Shown: positions 11,979 to 20,399, counted from the first letter of the stretch. The stretch is 64,000 bases of DNA from Thermosediminibacter oceani DSM 16646 (GCF_000144645.1 NC_014377.1:1-64000), one strand, 5' to 3'. Notes: a model not told the origin generated them from the sequence alone. Translations and numbers: made by a program.

Positions 11979-12418
11979 TAAAGGTAAGGGGTCTATCTTC
12001 CGAAGAAGTATCGACGGCATCCGGGTACGTATCCCATAGGGCGGCCTCGGGTGGCAGCCGGTTTCAGGAAATTTTGAGAAGCGCCCGGGAGGTGTGCGCA
12101 AAGGAGCAGCTGGAGGGAATGCTGGCGTCCATCGAGGAACAGGGTAGGCGCCTTGTCAAAACCATGAGCCTCGCCGACCTGAAAAAATACAGGGAAATGC
12201 TGGCCAGGTTCCTCAGGCAGTGCGTGGAATCGGGACTTGACCTGAAAGAAGAGAGGTTTTTCACCCGCTACGGCCGCCAGAAGGTGCTGACCGCTGTCAA
12301 AATAGTGGACCGAAAGCTGATGGAACTTGCCGAACTCATCCTTTCAAAGAGCGATGCGGTGAAGGTCCTGGCGATAGTCGACGAGATAAGAGGGCTGCTC
12401 CTTGACCTGTATGCGTAA
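11975..12418 (+). CDS. yaaR: YaaR-family (DUF327) protein
   Basis: A 147-residue, mostly helical protein of the DUF327 family, recognised by RFQEILRSAREVCAKEQLEGML and the later DLKKYREMLARFL and RFFTRYGRQKVLTAVKIVDRKL. No catalytic motif is apparent and the molecular function is unknown. It is co-conserved with tmk, darA and holB. The ATG overlaps the darA stop, and its last bases overlap the start of holB. Confidence 0.85.
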   Translation: MIKVRGLSSEEVSTASGYVSHRAASGGSRFQEILRSAREVCAKEQLEGMLASIEEQGRRLVKTMSLADLKKYREMLARFLRQCVESGLDLKEERFFTRYGRQKVLTAVKIVDRKLMELAELILSKSDAVKVLAIVDEIRGLLLDLYA

Positions 12419-13217
12419 CGTTTTTCACGCTTATATTCTTATAGGATCCGAAGAGGAAACGACAGAAAAAGCCCTGGAGCTGGCTCAAGCCGCTAACTGT
12501 AATGATGACGGCCTCCCATGCGGCTTTTGCGACTGCTGCCGCCGTATAAGGGAGGGCAGCCATCCGGACCTTTTCCACGTATTTCCCGATGGGTCGTCGA
12601 TTAAAATTGAAAAAATAAGGAACGTGATTTTGAGCGCGTCACAGCCTCCCATCGAAGGGAGGAGAAAGATCTACGTAATCCACGAAGCGGGCAAAATGAC
12701 GCAGGACGCCCAGAATACGCTGTTAAAGACCCTGGAAGACCCACCTACAGCCAGCATCTTTCTGCTTCTCACGCAGAACATCAAAAACTTACTCCCGACA
12801 GTGGTTTCTCGGTGTCAAATTTTGGATTATTCGAAATTAGACGAAAGCGAAATCCCAATTCCCGGTGACGTAAAAGAAACCCTTATGGATATAATTTTTT
12901 CCCGGCCTGATCTTTCTAAAATACATTTTTACGTGCAAAAACTTACCGGAACCGAAATAGACCCTGACGTCCTGATGGAATTTATGGCGGGCGTGTATAG
13001 AGATCTCCTGGTGATTAAGACTAAAAGTAGGGCGTCGATAAAGAACCGGGAATTTTTGAATAGACTGAAGGAACAAGCTGCTAAATTCTCACCCCGGGCC
13101 CTGGTAGCCGCTATCGATACCCTGTACTCGCAGATAGAAGCAGTAAAATCCAGGGGAAATGCGAATCTGGTGTGGTTTAATTTGCTCCTCAGGCTCCAGG
13201 AGCAGGAGGTGATATAG
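12411..13217 (+). CDS. holB: DNA polymerase III delta' subunit
   Basis: The clamp-loader delta' subunit places the beta clamp on DNA. The 268-residue protein begins with the family pattern HAYILIG, has a cysteine cluster CGFCDCC for zinc, the segment HEAGKMTQDAQNTLLKTLEDPP and the SRC motif (VVSRCQ). The region where other loader subunits carry a P-loop reads GSEEETTEKA, so it probably does not bind ATP. ATG 12411 is chosen over the in-frame TTG nine bases earlier. It overlaps yaaR by 8 bases. Confidence 0.93.
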   Translation: MRNVFHAYILIGSEEETTEKALELAQAANCNDDGLPCGFCDCCRRIREGSHPDLFHVFPDGSSIKIEKIRNVILSASQPPIEGRRKIYVIHEAGKMTQDAQNTLLKTLEDPPTASIFLLLTQNIKNLLPTVVSRCQILDYSKLDESEIPIPGDVKETLMDIIFSRPDLSKIHFYVQKLTGTEIDPDVLMEFMAGVYRDLLVIKTKSRASIKNREFLNRLKEQAAKFSPRALVAAIDTLYSQIEAVKSRGNANLVWFNLLLRLQEQEVI

Positions 13218-13218
13218 C

Positions 13219-14052
13219 ATGGTCAAAGTTGTGGGAGTGAGGTTCAAGAGAGCCGGCAAGATATATTATTTCAATCCAGGGACCATAGAACTCTCGGTGG
13301 GAGATAAGGTCATAGTAGAAACAGCCAGGGGCATCGAATACGGCGAAGTAGTTATCGGGCCAAAAGATGTAAGGGAAGAGGATGTGATAACTCCCCTCAA
13401 GGATGTCATCCGAAAGGCCACCCCGGAGGACAAAATGGTGGCCGAGGAAAACCGGGTCAAGGCCAGAGAAGCGGCTGATATAGCGGTTAAGAAGATACAG
13501 GAGCACGGCCTCGAAATGAAGCTGGTGGACGTGGAATACACCTTCGATAGATCCAAGCTCATCTTTTACTTTACGGCCGACGGCAGAGTGGATTTCAGAG
13601 AACTGGTAAAAGACCTGGCCAGCATATTCCGTACCCGAATAGAGCTTCGCCAGATAGGGGTTAGGGACGAAGCCAAGATGGTGGGGGGCCTTGGCCCCTG
13701 CGGTAGGGTCGCGTGCTGCCATACGTTTCTGGGGGAGTTTGATCCCGTATCCATAAAGATGGCCAAACAGCAAAATCTGTCCCTGAACCCGGGCAAGATT
13801 TCGGGCCTCTGCGGTAGGCTAATGTGCTGCCTGAGGTTCGAATACGACGGCTACTGTGAAGCCGCAAAATGCTGCGAATCCTGTAAGGAAGCCGGCGGAT
13901 TGCCCGAGGTGGACTCCGAAGTAATCACCCCCGATGGGGAGGGCACGGTGGTTTCCGTAAATAAGGACAAAGGTGCTGTGACGGTCCGCCTTGCCGAGAA
14001 CGGCGAAAAAAAGGAGTTTCCTGCGGAGGAAGTGGAACTGAAAGGTTCTTGA
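13219..14052 (+). CDS. ricT: PSP1/RicT-like protein (YaaT)
   Basis: RicT acts in the RicA-RicF-RicT complex that affects mRNA processing by RNase Y, sporulation and biofilm formation in B. subtilis. The 277-residue protein has the PSP1 domain with RDEAKMVGGLGPCGRVACC and LCGRLMCCLRFEYD; the many cysteines (CGRVACC, MCC, CCESC) fit the known Fe-S binding of the Ric complex. The ATG lies 2 bases after holB's stop, behind GCAGGAGGTGATA. No ricA or ricF is visible in the window. Confidence 0.92.
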   Translation: MVKVVGVRFKRAGKIYYFNPGTIELSVGDKVIVETARGIEYGEVVIGPKDVREEDVITPLKDVIRKATPEDKMVAEENRVKAREAADIAVKKIQEHGLEMKLVDVEYTFDRSKLIFYFTADGRVDFRELVKDLASIFRTRIELRQIGVRDEAKMVGGLGPCGRVACCHTFLGEFDPVSIKMAKQQNLSLNPGKISGLCGRLMCCLRFEYDGYCEAAKCCESCKEAGGLPEVDSEVITPDGEGTVVSVNKDKGAVTVRLAENGEKKEFPAEEVELKGS

Positions 14053-14134
14053 CCGGTATAAACTTGCGGTTTAATATATTTATTAGATGGGTGTAATACC
14101 CGGACAGGGTATATTTCCATCAGGAGGTGCGGAT

Positions 14135-14836
14135 ATGTTTCCCATCTGGTTTTTCGATCCGACGTTGATTATATTGTTACCGGCGCTGGTGCTGGCTTTT
14201 TACGCCCAGGCCAAGGTAAGCACCACCTTTGAGAGGTACCTCCGGGTCCCGGCCAGGGTAGGACTGACCGGTGCTGAAGTGGCCAGGGAGCTTTTAAGGA
14301 GGAACGGTATATACGACGTAACGGTGGAGATGACCGGCGGCAGGCTGTCGGACTATTACGATCCGCGCCGCAAAGTACTGAGGCTCTCGCCGGATGTTTA
14401 TAACGGAAGGTCACTGGCGGCCCTGGGCGTTGCCGCCCATGAATGCGGCCACGCTATCCAGCACAACATCGGCTATGTGCCACTGGTTTTCAGAAATACC
14501 ATAGTGCCTCTGGCTGGCATCGGATCTCAGATGGCCTTCCCCCTTTTCTTCATAGGGCTGCTGTTTAGTTCCGAATTCCTGGCGACGCTCGGCATACTGT
14601 TTTTCAGCGCCGCTGTTATCTTTCAGTTGATAACACTGCCCGTTGAATATAACGCCAGCAGCAGGGCGGTGGCCGCCCTGGAAGGTGCGGGATTTATCTA
14701 CCCGGACGAGGTGGGGCCCGTTCGAAGCGTCCTGAGCGCCGCGGCACTCACCTATGTGGCTGCCACCCTTATGGCCGTACTGCAGCTTTTAAGGCTGATC
14801 GCGTTATTCGGGCTTTACAACAGGGACGACAGGTAG
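14135..14836 (+). CDS. yugP: Membrane zinc metallopeptidase (YugP-like)
   Basis: A 233-residue integral membrane protein of the YugP family (PF04298). It has an N-terminal hydrophobic helix (8-24), the zinc-protease motif HECGH (102-106) and three further hydrophobic segments in the second half. A third ligand may lie in EYNASSRAVAALE. The substrate is unknown. The ATG at 14135 follows AGGAGGTG; an earlier in-frame ATG at 14087 has no ribosome-binding site. A terminator follows directly. Confidence 0.85.
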   Translation: MFPIWFFDPTLIILLPALVLAFYAQAKVSTTFERYLRVPARVGLTGAEVARELLRRNGIYDVTVEMTGGRLSDYYDPRRKVLRLSPDVYNGRSLAALGVAAHECGHAIQHNIGYVPLVFRNTIVPLAGIGSQMAFPLFFIGLLFSSEFLATLGILFFSAAVIFQLITLPVEYNASSRAVAALEGAGFIYPDEVGPVRSVLSAAALTYVAATLMAVLQLLRLIALFGLYNRDDR

Positions 14837-14862
14837 GGGTGGTAAACCCGCCCCTTTTTTTT
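14835..14862 (+). terminator. Rho-independent terminator after yugP
   Basis: An 8-bp GC-rich stem (14835-14842 with 14848-14855, one G-U pair) and a 5-base loop are followed by eight T. The left arm overlaps the yugP stop codon. Confidence 0.8.
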
Positions 14863-14958
14863 ATATTGGACCGTTCACACCCGGCACCCGGGTGAATATA
14901 ATAAAATAAAATAGGCACGGGTACGGTTTTTTTAAAATAATATGGGGAGGAATTTATT

Positions 14959-15834
14959 ATGGACTTCGGCCGAGTCATAACCGCCATGGTCACCCCTTTT
15001 GACGGGGACTTGAACGTGGACTACGCCGCCTTCGAGAACCTGGTGGACCACCTCATTAAAAACGGCAGCGACGCTCTGGTAGTCACCGGCACCACCGGAG
15101 AATCCCCCACCCTTTCCGACGAAGAGAAACTCACCCTCTACAAGCTGGCAAAGGAAGTAGCCGGGGGAAGGGCAAAGATAATCGCGGGCACGGGTTCGTA
15201 TAATACCCGCCACAGCATCGAGCTGTCGCTGAAGGCTCAAGAAATAGGGGTAGACGGCCTGTTGCTGGTGAGCCCCTACTACAACAAACCCACGCAGGAG
15301 GGCCTCTATCAACACTTCAAGATGATAGCCGAGGCTGTGGACATACCGGTCATGCTGTACAACGTCCCCGGCAGGACTGCGGTCACCATCGAACCCGAGA
15401 CTTTGATGAAACTGTCCAAAGTGAAAAATATCGTTGCCGTAAAGGATGCGGGTGGCAACCTGGATAAGACCAGCAAGACCAGGCTTCTGGCACCAGATCT
15501 TACTGTCTACAGCGGGGATGACAGTTTAACGTTGCCGATGCTCGCCCTCGGGGCAAAAGGCATAGTCAGCGTCGCCTCCCACATCGTGGGCCGGGAAATA
15601 AAAGAGATGATCGAGTCCTTCGAAAAGGGCGATGTGAACAGGGCCCGTGAAATTCACCTGAAGCTTTTCGACCTCTTCAAGGTTCTCTTTATAGTTACAA
15701 ACCCCATCCCGGTGAAGGAAGCCATGAACATGATCGGCGTTAAAGTCGGGGGACTGCGGCCGCCGCTTACCCCGGCCGATGAAAAGACGAAAGAGGCTAT
15801 AAAGGAAACCCTGCAGGCGCTGGGACTGGTGTAA
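14959..15834 (+). CDS. dapA: 4-hydroxy-tetrahydrodipicolinate synthase
   Basis: Condenses pyruvate with aspartate semialdehyde in the lysine and diaminopimelate pathway, which also feeds dipicolinate for spores. The 291-residue TIM barrel shows GTTGESPTLS (44-53), the catalytic Tyr134 in MLYNVPGRT, Arg139 and the Schiff-base Lys162 in AVKDAGG. The ATG follows GGGGAGGA. It stands alone, bounded by terminators on both sides. No lysine riboswitch is recognisable in the 122-base gap upstream. Confidence 0.95.
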   Translation: MDFGRVITAMVTPFDGDLNVDYAAFENLVDHLIKNGSDALVVTGTTGESPTLSDEEKLTLYKLAKEVAGGRAKIIAGTGSYNTRHSIELSLKAQEIGVDGLLLVSPYYNKPTQEGLYQHFKMIAEAVDIPVMLYNVPGRTAVTIEPETLMKLSKVKNIVAVKDAGGNLDKTSKTRLLAPDLTVYSGDDSLTLPMLALGAKGIVSVASHIVGREIKEMIESFEKGDVNRAREIHLKLFDLFKVLFIVTNPIPVKEAMNMIGVKVGGLRPPLTPADEKTKEAIKETLQALGLV

Positions 15835-15848
15835 TCCTTTGCTGCGAA

Positions 15849-15893
15849 AATTGAGAGGCTGTCCTAAAAATTCAGGACAGCCTCTTAATTTTT
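15849..15893. terminator. Bidirectional terminator between dapA and hslO
   Basis: A 17-bp stem (15849-15865 with 15874-15890; one G-U pair) has an 8-base loop, with A-rich sequence on the left and T-rich on the right. It can stop transcription of dapA from the left and of hslO from the right. Confidence 0.88.
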
Positions 15894-15925
15894 GACCTGG
15901 TGCGGTACTTAACGTCTTAATCTCC

Positions 15926-16828
15926 TCAAGAAGCCGGGTTTTCAGCGGACTCAAAGATCCGCCTCACATCTTCGCCGGTGAATTCGTACTTTTCCCTGCA
16001 GTACTGGCAGACGAACTCCACCCGGCCTTGGGCTTTGAGGATTTCCTCCGCCTCTTCCCGGCCCAGGTTTAAAAGTACACCTTCCAACCTTTCCCTGGAA
16101 CAGGAGCAACTGTAATTTACAGGCTGGCTTGCCAGGAATCTCAGCTTAAATCCGGGGAGTATCAAGTTTATCAGGTCCTCCGGAGAATTTTTCTCATCCA
16201 GGAGTTCGGTGACCGGCTTCATGCCTTTAATTTTTTCCTCGATGAAAATTGCGGTTTCTTCCGTCGAGCCGGGCATAAGCTGTATGATAAATCCGCCCGC
16301 CGCCCTTACCCTCCGGTCCCTGTCTACAAGTACGCCCAGGCTGACCGCCGAGGGCACCTGCTCGGACCGGGCAAAGTAATAGGTGATGTCTTCGGCAATT
16401 TCCCCAGAAATCAGGGGGACCCGTCCCACGAAAGGTTCTTTGAGCCCCAGGTCCTTTATAACCGTAAGCGTACCTTCCCTGCCGACTATACCGCCCACGT
16501 CCAGCTTGCCCTTTTCGTTAAGGGGGAGGTCCGCCGAGGGGTTACCTATGTATCCCTTCACGTTCCCCCTGGAATCCGAAAAGGCAATAAGGGGTCCTGC
16601 GGGGCCGCCGCCGTCCACCCTCACGGTCACCGTATCCCCTTCGCCCTTGAGCATGGAACCCATCATGGCCGCGGCTGTGAGCAGCCGGCCCAGGGCTGCC
16701 GTGGCTGTAGGAGAACAGCCGTGGATGGTCCTGGCCTTCTCCACCAGTTCCGTAGTGCGGGCGGCAAAGGCCAGAATTCCGGCCTCTTCGTCGATAGCCC
16801 TGACCATATAGTCTTTTAGTCCTGTCAA
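15926..16828 (-). CDS. hslO: Hsp33 redox-regulated chaperonin
   Basis: Hsp33 is a cytosolic holdase activated by oxidation of a C-terminal zinc centre. The 300-residue protein has the N-terminal motif LKDYMVRAID, the substrate-binding core with GGGPAGPL, and the zinc site CSC and CQYC near residues 242-244 and 275-278. The start is set at TTG 16828, 8 bases after AAAGGAGG on the minus strand; the in-frame ATG at 16858 lacks a ribosome-binding site. It is a single gene with direct repeats around its promoter (see findings). Confidence 0.93.
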   Translation of the reverse strand: MTGLKDYMVRAIDEEAGILAFAARTTELVEKARTIHGCSPTATAALGRLLTAAAMMGSMLKGEGDTVTVRVDGGGPAGPLIAFSDSRGNVKGYIGNPSADLPLNEKGKLDVGGIVGREGTLTVIKDLGLKEPFVGRVPLISGEIAEDITYYFARSEQVPSAVSLGVLVDRDRRVRAAGGFIIQLMPGSTEETAIFIEEKIKGMKPVTELLDEKNSPEDLINLILPGFKLRFLASQPVNYSCSCSRERLEGVLLNLGREEAEEILKAQGRVEFVCQYCREKYEFTGEDVRRIFESAENPAS

Positions 16829-16857
16829 ATGCGCTGCCTCCTTTAGTTCACTTCGCA

Positions 16858-16911
16858 TTGCACTACAGTATTATATCATATTTTCGCCGGAGCATCAGTT
16901 GTACTACAGTA
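16858..16911. repeat. Direct repeat pair flanking the hslO core promoter
   Basis: TTGCACTACAGTA (16858-16870) and TTGTACTACAGTA (16899-16911) differ at one base. A reverse-strand TATAAT (16875-16870) lies between them, so one copy overlaps the predicted hslO transcript start and the other is just upstream of the -35 region. This position suggests an operator; no known regulator was matched. Confidence 0.4.
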
Positions 16912-16982
16912 GGAAAAAGACTTTCCGAATGCAAGAGTAATAATACCGGGAAATTATGGCAAACTATACCTGAGGTGGGAAA

Positions 16983-17840
16983 ATGAGAAAACCGCTGATC
17001 GCCGGGATCTTAATAGCAATTGGTATCCTGCTTTTATGGGCGCATATCAACGGTTATGAACTCCGGTTAGTCCCCAACAGGCGGGAGTTTCAAACGCCTA
17101 AATATCAATCCCGTTCCCCTAAGGAGATAACGGAACACTTTAAACTGGCCGGAGGCTCGGAGCGGGACAACCGGGGTTTTCCCCAGCGCAAAATCGATGA
17201 TCTGAGTTCCAAACTACCGGAGTTGTTTTACCGGGAAGGCCCCAGGAATGTCAAGATGGTAGCCCTGACCTTCGACGACGGTCCGGATTCGGTCTACACC
17301 CCGCAAATCCTGGATGTTTTGAAGGAACAAAACGTAAAGGCCACATTTTTTCTGGTAGGCAAAAGGGCGGAACTCTTTCCCGACGTGGTAAGGAGAATGG
17401 TGCGCGAGGGGCACGTGGTAGGCAACCATACCTGGAGCCACCCCAATATAATCAAAATGAACAATGAGGATATGGTCCGGGAAATACTGAGGGCGGAAGA
17501 GACTTTGAGCAAACTTACCGGATATCGCCCTGCCCTCTTCCGTTCCCCCTACGGATCCATCGATGAAGCAAGGGTAAAAGAGATAGCCAAATTAAACTAT
17601 AAGGTCATCGCCTGGAGCGTGGATTCCCTGGACTGGAAAAGTCTTACCGCCGAACAGGTGAAAACCAACATCCTGGAAAACGTCAGGGAAGGCAGCATAA
17701 TACTGCAACATTCCGCAGGCGGCGGGGAAGACCTCAGCGGGTCCGTAGCCGCCCTGAAGGATGTCATCGTAACGCTGAAAAAGGAAGGCTACCGGTTCGT
17801 GACGATCCCGGAACTGTTAAAAATCCCCTATAAAAAATGA
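16983..17840 (+). CDS. Membrane-anchored polysaccharide deacetylase (NodB domain)
   Basis: A 285-residue carbohydrate esterase family 4 protein that probably removes acetyl groups from peptidoglycan or another surface polysaccharide. It has an N-terminal hydrophobic anchor (5-20), a linker, then the NodB domain with TFDDG (96-100), the metal-binding HxxxH pair His149 and His153, RSPYG (187-191) and a C-terminal LQH histidine (243). All usual catalytic residues are present. The PdaA/PdaB subtype cannot be decided by eye. The ATG follows TGAGGTGGG. Its end overlaps the converging thiE gene by 24 bases. Confidence 0.85.
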   Translation: MRKPLIAGILIAIGILLLWAHINGYELRLVPNRREFQTPKYQSRSPKEITEHFKLAGGSERDNRGFPQRKIDDLSSKLPELFYREGPRNVKMVALTFDDGPDSVYTPQILDVLKEQNVKATFFLVGKRAELFPDVVRRMVREGHVVGNHTWSHPNIIKMNNEDMVREILRAEETLSKLTGYRPALFRSPYGSIDEARVKEIAKLNYKVIAWSVDSLDWKSLTAEQVKTNILENVREGSIILQHSAGGGEDLSGSVAALKDVIVTLKKEGYRFVTIPELLKIPYKK

Positions 17841-18455
17841 TTGGGATATCGCCCGTCTCAAGGCTCGGACGTTTTCGGTTATGTCACCGCAGAACACCGC
17901 CGAAATGCAGCAGATGCCATCGACTCCTGTTGCCATAACTTCATTGGCGTTTTGCACGGTGATGCCCCCTATGGCAACCACCGGAATTTTAACCGCGTTT
18001 TTGATTTTTATCAGGCCTTCCAGGCCGATTGCCTCTGACGAAGGCTTGGTGGGGGAAGGGAAGATCGCGCCGACTCCCAGGTAATCGGCCCCGTCTTTTT
18101 CGGCTCTTATAGCTTCTTCCACGGTTTTAGCAGAGACGCCCAGGATTTTGCCGGGTCCTATGATTTTTCTCGCCACATCCGCCGGGATGTCTTCCTGGCC
18201 CACGTGGACGCCGTCGGCGTCCACCGCCAGGGCTATGTCCACCCGGTCGTTAATAATAAAGGGGATACCGTAAACTCTGGTGAGCTCCCTGAGCCGGAGG
18301 GCCAGCTCGTAAAACTCCCTCCCCGGCGCGTCCTTTTCCCTGAGCTGCAGCACCGTTATTCCGGCTCTTATGGCTTCCTCCACGGCTTCGACCAGGTCCC
18401 TTCCATGAAGGTAAGACCTTTCGGTAACGGCATAGAGTGTAAAGTCCGGTTTCAA
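17817..18455 (-). CDS. thiE: Thiamine-phosphate synthase
   Basis: Joins HMP-PP and the thiazole phosphate to give thiamine phosphate. The 212-residue TIM barrel shows LYAVTERSY, VLQLREKDAPGREF, FIINDRVDIALAVDADGVHVGQED and the phosphate loop AIGGI. The start is TTG 18455, 8 bases after AAGGGAGG; the GTG at 18464 falls inside that site. It follows thiD on the same strand, 19 bases downstream, under the TPP riboswitch. The gene converges on and overlaps the deacetylase gene. Confidence 0.93.
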   Translation of the reverse strand: MKPDFTLYAVTERSYLHGRDLVEAVEEAIRAGITVLQLREKDAPGREFYELALRLRELTRVYGIPFIINDRVDIALAVDADGVHVGQEDIPADVARKIIGPGKILGVSAKTVEEAIRAEKDGADYLGVGAIFPSPTKPSSEAIGLEGLIKIKNAVKIPVVAIGGITVQNANEVMATGVDGICCISAVFCGDITENVRALRRAISQSFFIGDF

Positions 18456-18474
18456 AACCTTCACCTCCCTTCGG

Positions 18475-19278
18475 CTAAACGTTCAGTCCCGCCCTGCGGT
18501 ACAGCTCGTAGAAGTGGTGGACGGGTCCGGCGCCGCCGCCTATGTCCATGGAATTTTTTATAGCGCCGGTGATGTACTCCTTTGCGAGCTTGACGGCTGT
18601 AAAAAGGTCACGGCCCAGAGCCAGGTTTGCCGCTATCGCCGAGGAAAAGGTGCAACCGGTGCCGTGAGTGTTTCTCGAAAAGATTCTCTCAGATTTGAGC
18701 CTGTGAAATTCCCGGCCGTCGAAGAAAACGTCCACGGCATCGCCTTCCAGGTGGCCTCCCTTGACTACAACCGCCCGGCAGCCGTAAGACATAATTTTCT
18801 CAGCGGCCCTTTCCATATCCTCGACGCCCTTTATACTCATTCCTGTCAGAGCTTTTGCCTCGGGTATGTTAGGAGTAACAACAAGACACCTGGGAAGCAG
18901 CTCCCTCTTCAGGGCCTCGACGGCGTCGGGCTTCAAAAGGGCGTGCCCGCTTTTCGAGATCATGACCGGGTCCAGCACCACCTTTTCCGGCCCGAATTCG
19001 TCAAGGCCTTTCGCAACGGACCTTATTATGCTCGCAGAGGATACCATTCCTATTTTAACCGCATCGGGCGGAAGGTCCTCGAACACGGCCTTTATCTGCA
19101 GGTAAACCATTTCCGGAGAGATGTCCTCGACGCCTATCACCGCTTTCGTGTTCTGGGCGGTGACGGAGGTTATGACGCTCATCCCGAATACTCCGTGGGC
19201 GCTGAAAGTCTTAAGATCAGCCTGAATTCCGGCTCCCCCTCCGGAATCGGAGCCGGCGATCGTAAGGGCGAGTTTCAT
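18475..19278 (-). CDS. thiD: Hydroxymethylpyrimidine/phosphomethylpyrimidine kinase
   Basis: Phosphorylates HMP and HMP-P to HMP-PP for thiamine synthesis. The 267-residue ribokinase-fold protein has the N-terminal AGSDSGGGAGIQADLKTF and the C-terminal anion-hole and base motif GTGCTFSSAIAANLA. ATG 19278 follows GAGGAGGAAAG; earlier in-frame codons run into the riboswitch leader and lack a ribosome-binding site. It is first in a two-gene thiD-thiE unit. No thiC, thiM or thiG is present here, so the organism either has them elsewhere or salvages HMP and thiazole. Confidence 0.94.
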   Translation of the reverse strand: MKLALTIAGSDSGGGAGIQADLKTFSAHGVFGMSVITSVTAQNTKAVIGVEDISPEMVYLQIKAVFEDLPPDAVKIGMVSSASIIRSVAKGLDEFGPEKVVLDPVMISKSGHALLKPDAVEALKRELLPRCLVVTPNIPEAKALTGMSIKGVEDMERAAEKIMSYGCRAVVVKGGHLEGDAVDVFFDGREFHRLKSERIFSRNTHGTGCTFSSAIAANLALGRDLFTAVKLAKEYITGAIKNSMDIGGGAGPVHHFYELYRRAGLNV

Positions 19279-19305
19279 AAATCTTTCCTCCTCAAAATAA
19301 ATTGA

Positions 19306-19347
19306 CCCACCTGTATAGGTGGGCAAAGTTCGATTCGTGCCCCGGAA
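19306..19347 (-). promoter_or_regulatory. Expression platform hairpins of the thiD-thiE riboswitch
   Basis: Downstream of the aptamer, reading the minus strand, a GTGCCC/GGGCAC hairpin is followed by a 7-bp CCCACCT/AGGTGGG stem with loop ATAC (19306-19323). The tract after the second stem is only moderately U-rich (TCAATTTATTTT), and the thiD ribosome-binding site follows it. Weak termination or control of ribosome access are both possible. Confidence 0.45.
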
Positions 19348-19366
19348 TCAGGGCACCGCTACCGGA

Positions 19367-19456
19367 CTGCTTCCCTACGCAGGCATTACCCTGGTCAGGT
19401 CCAAGGGGTCGAAACCCGAAGCCCGGGTTTCCTCTCAGCCGAAGCTCCCCCAGCAG
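19367..19456 (-). ncRNA. TPP riboswitch (THI element)
   Basis: On the minus strand the aptamer has all conserved blocks: CTGAGAGGA in the first arm, ACCCCTTGGACCTGA, GGGTAATGCCTGCGTAGGGA, and closing P1 arms CTGCT (19456-19452) and AGCAG (19371-19367). Binding of thiamine pyrophosphate is known to turn such elements off. It stands directly before thiD-thiE and so forms a feedback loop. Confidence 0.95.
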
Positions 19457-19576
19457 GTATATATGTTTTTGGGTGCATTATTATATATATATATTCTACG
19501 GAAAATAACTTTTTCCTTTTAATTTTAAGCGGAGCGGTCGAAGCTGATATTTCATCAGCTAATGCTTTCAAGCAAA

Positions 19577-20122
19577 TTACTTTTTATTTCCGGCGCCGAA
19601 CCACTCGCTGCGCAGAATCCCCATGGCCAGCTCGTCGTGGTAGCGGCCGTCCCGGTATATCTCCTGCCGCAGCACTCCCTCCACTTTGAAACCGCATTTT
19701 TCGTAGCACCGGATTGCCCTCTTGTTGAAGTCGTAGACGAAGAGTTTGACTTTATTTATGTTCATCTGCTCGAAGATGAACCGCAAAAGGACCCGCATGG
19801 CGTCGGTGCCGTATCCCTTTCCCCAGTAGTCTTTATTGCCGATAAAGATTCCCACTACTGCGACGCTGTTCTTCCAGTCGGTACTATTTATGCCGCAGCC
19901 GCCTATATACTCTCCTTCCAGGGTTTCGATGGCAAAAGAATAGGCATCGGTGTTGAAGCCGCTCTGCTTTGAGATAAATTTTTCTTCATCGGATTCCGTC
20001 AGCGGGAACGGAATGCCGGGAGCAAGAAAACGCTTCACTTCAGGGTCATTGATAAATTGAAGCGCTTTTTCGAGGTCTTCCTTTCGATAAGCCCTCAACC
20101 TCACCTTTTCACCGGTGAACAT
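19577..20122 (-). CDS. GNAT-family N-acetyltransferase (RimJ/RimL type)
   Basis: A 181-residue GNAT protein with the RimJ/RimL-like start KVRLRAYRKEDLEKAL, the central strand EYIGGCGINSTDWKN, the acetyl-CoA pyrophosphate loop around GKGYGTDAMRVLL, and NKVKLFVYDFNKRAIRCYEKCGF. The acceptor (ribosomal protein, other protein or small molecule) is unknown. ATG 20122 follows GAGGAGGGG. It stands alone, with a good promoter of its own upstream. Confidence 0.85.
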   Translation of the reverse strand: MFTGEKVRLRAYRKEDLEKALQFINDPEVKRFLAPGIPFPLTESDEEKFISKQSGFNTDAYSFAIETLEGEYIGGCGINSTDWKNSVAVVGIFIGNKDYWGKGYGTDAMRVLLRFIFEQMNINKVKLFVYDFNKRAIRCYEKCGFKVEGVLRQEIYRDGRYHDELAMGILRSEWFGAGNKK

Positions 20123-20171
20123 GCAAGACCCCTCCTCATAACATGCAAAATATGGGTATAAAATTTTCACT

Positions 20172-20200
20172 ATTATACCCGTTCGGTGCTCAATTGTAAA
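20172..20200 (-). promoter_or_regulatory. Probable sigma-A promoter of the GNAT gene
   Basis: On the minus strand TTTACA (20200-20195) and TATAAT (20177-20172) are 17 bases apart. The 5' leader to ATG 20122 would be about 40 bases. Confidence 0.55.
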
Positions 20201-20224
20201 GAGATGTACACAATTTCCACAGAT

Positions 20225-20233
20225 TTATCCACA
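20225..20233 (+). promoter_or_regulatory. Single exact DnaA box in the GNAT-rsmI divergent gap
   Basis: TTATCCACA matches the DnaA-box consensus exactly and lies in the 277-base gap between divergent genes, about 18.6 kb from oriC. A TTCCACA heptamer lies just upstream. The rest of the gap holds a weak hairpin (near 20246-20264) and a TATAAT at 20350-20355 before rsmI. Confidence 0.5.
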
Positions 20234-20399
20234 ATAAGAAAGACTGCGGACTCCGCGGTTCTCTTTCAATATCTGGATTTACAAGGGTGAAAATTATCTT
20301 GCGCTTTCTTTGCAGGAAAAGCCCATTTTATTTTGTCCGGGAAAAATATTATAATTATTTTATCGGATTGCTTGCCATAAAAGAAAGGAATGTCCGCTT

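Noticed and set aside
14863-14958. Lysine riboswitch before dapA
   Set aside because: The gap is too short and lacks the conserved L-box sequences; only a weak TATAAT and a short palindrome are seen.
19302-19522. Two short plus-strand frames across the TPP riboswitch
   Set aside because: They are explained by the conserved aptamer read on the other strand.
19542-19560. AGCTGAT/ATCAGCT hairpin after the GNAT gene
   Set aside because: A clean 7-bp stem, but no T tract on either strand, so not called a terminator.
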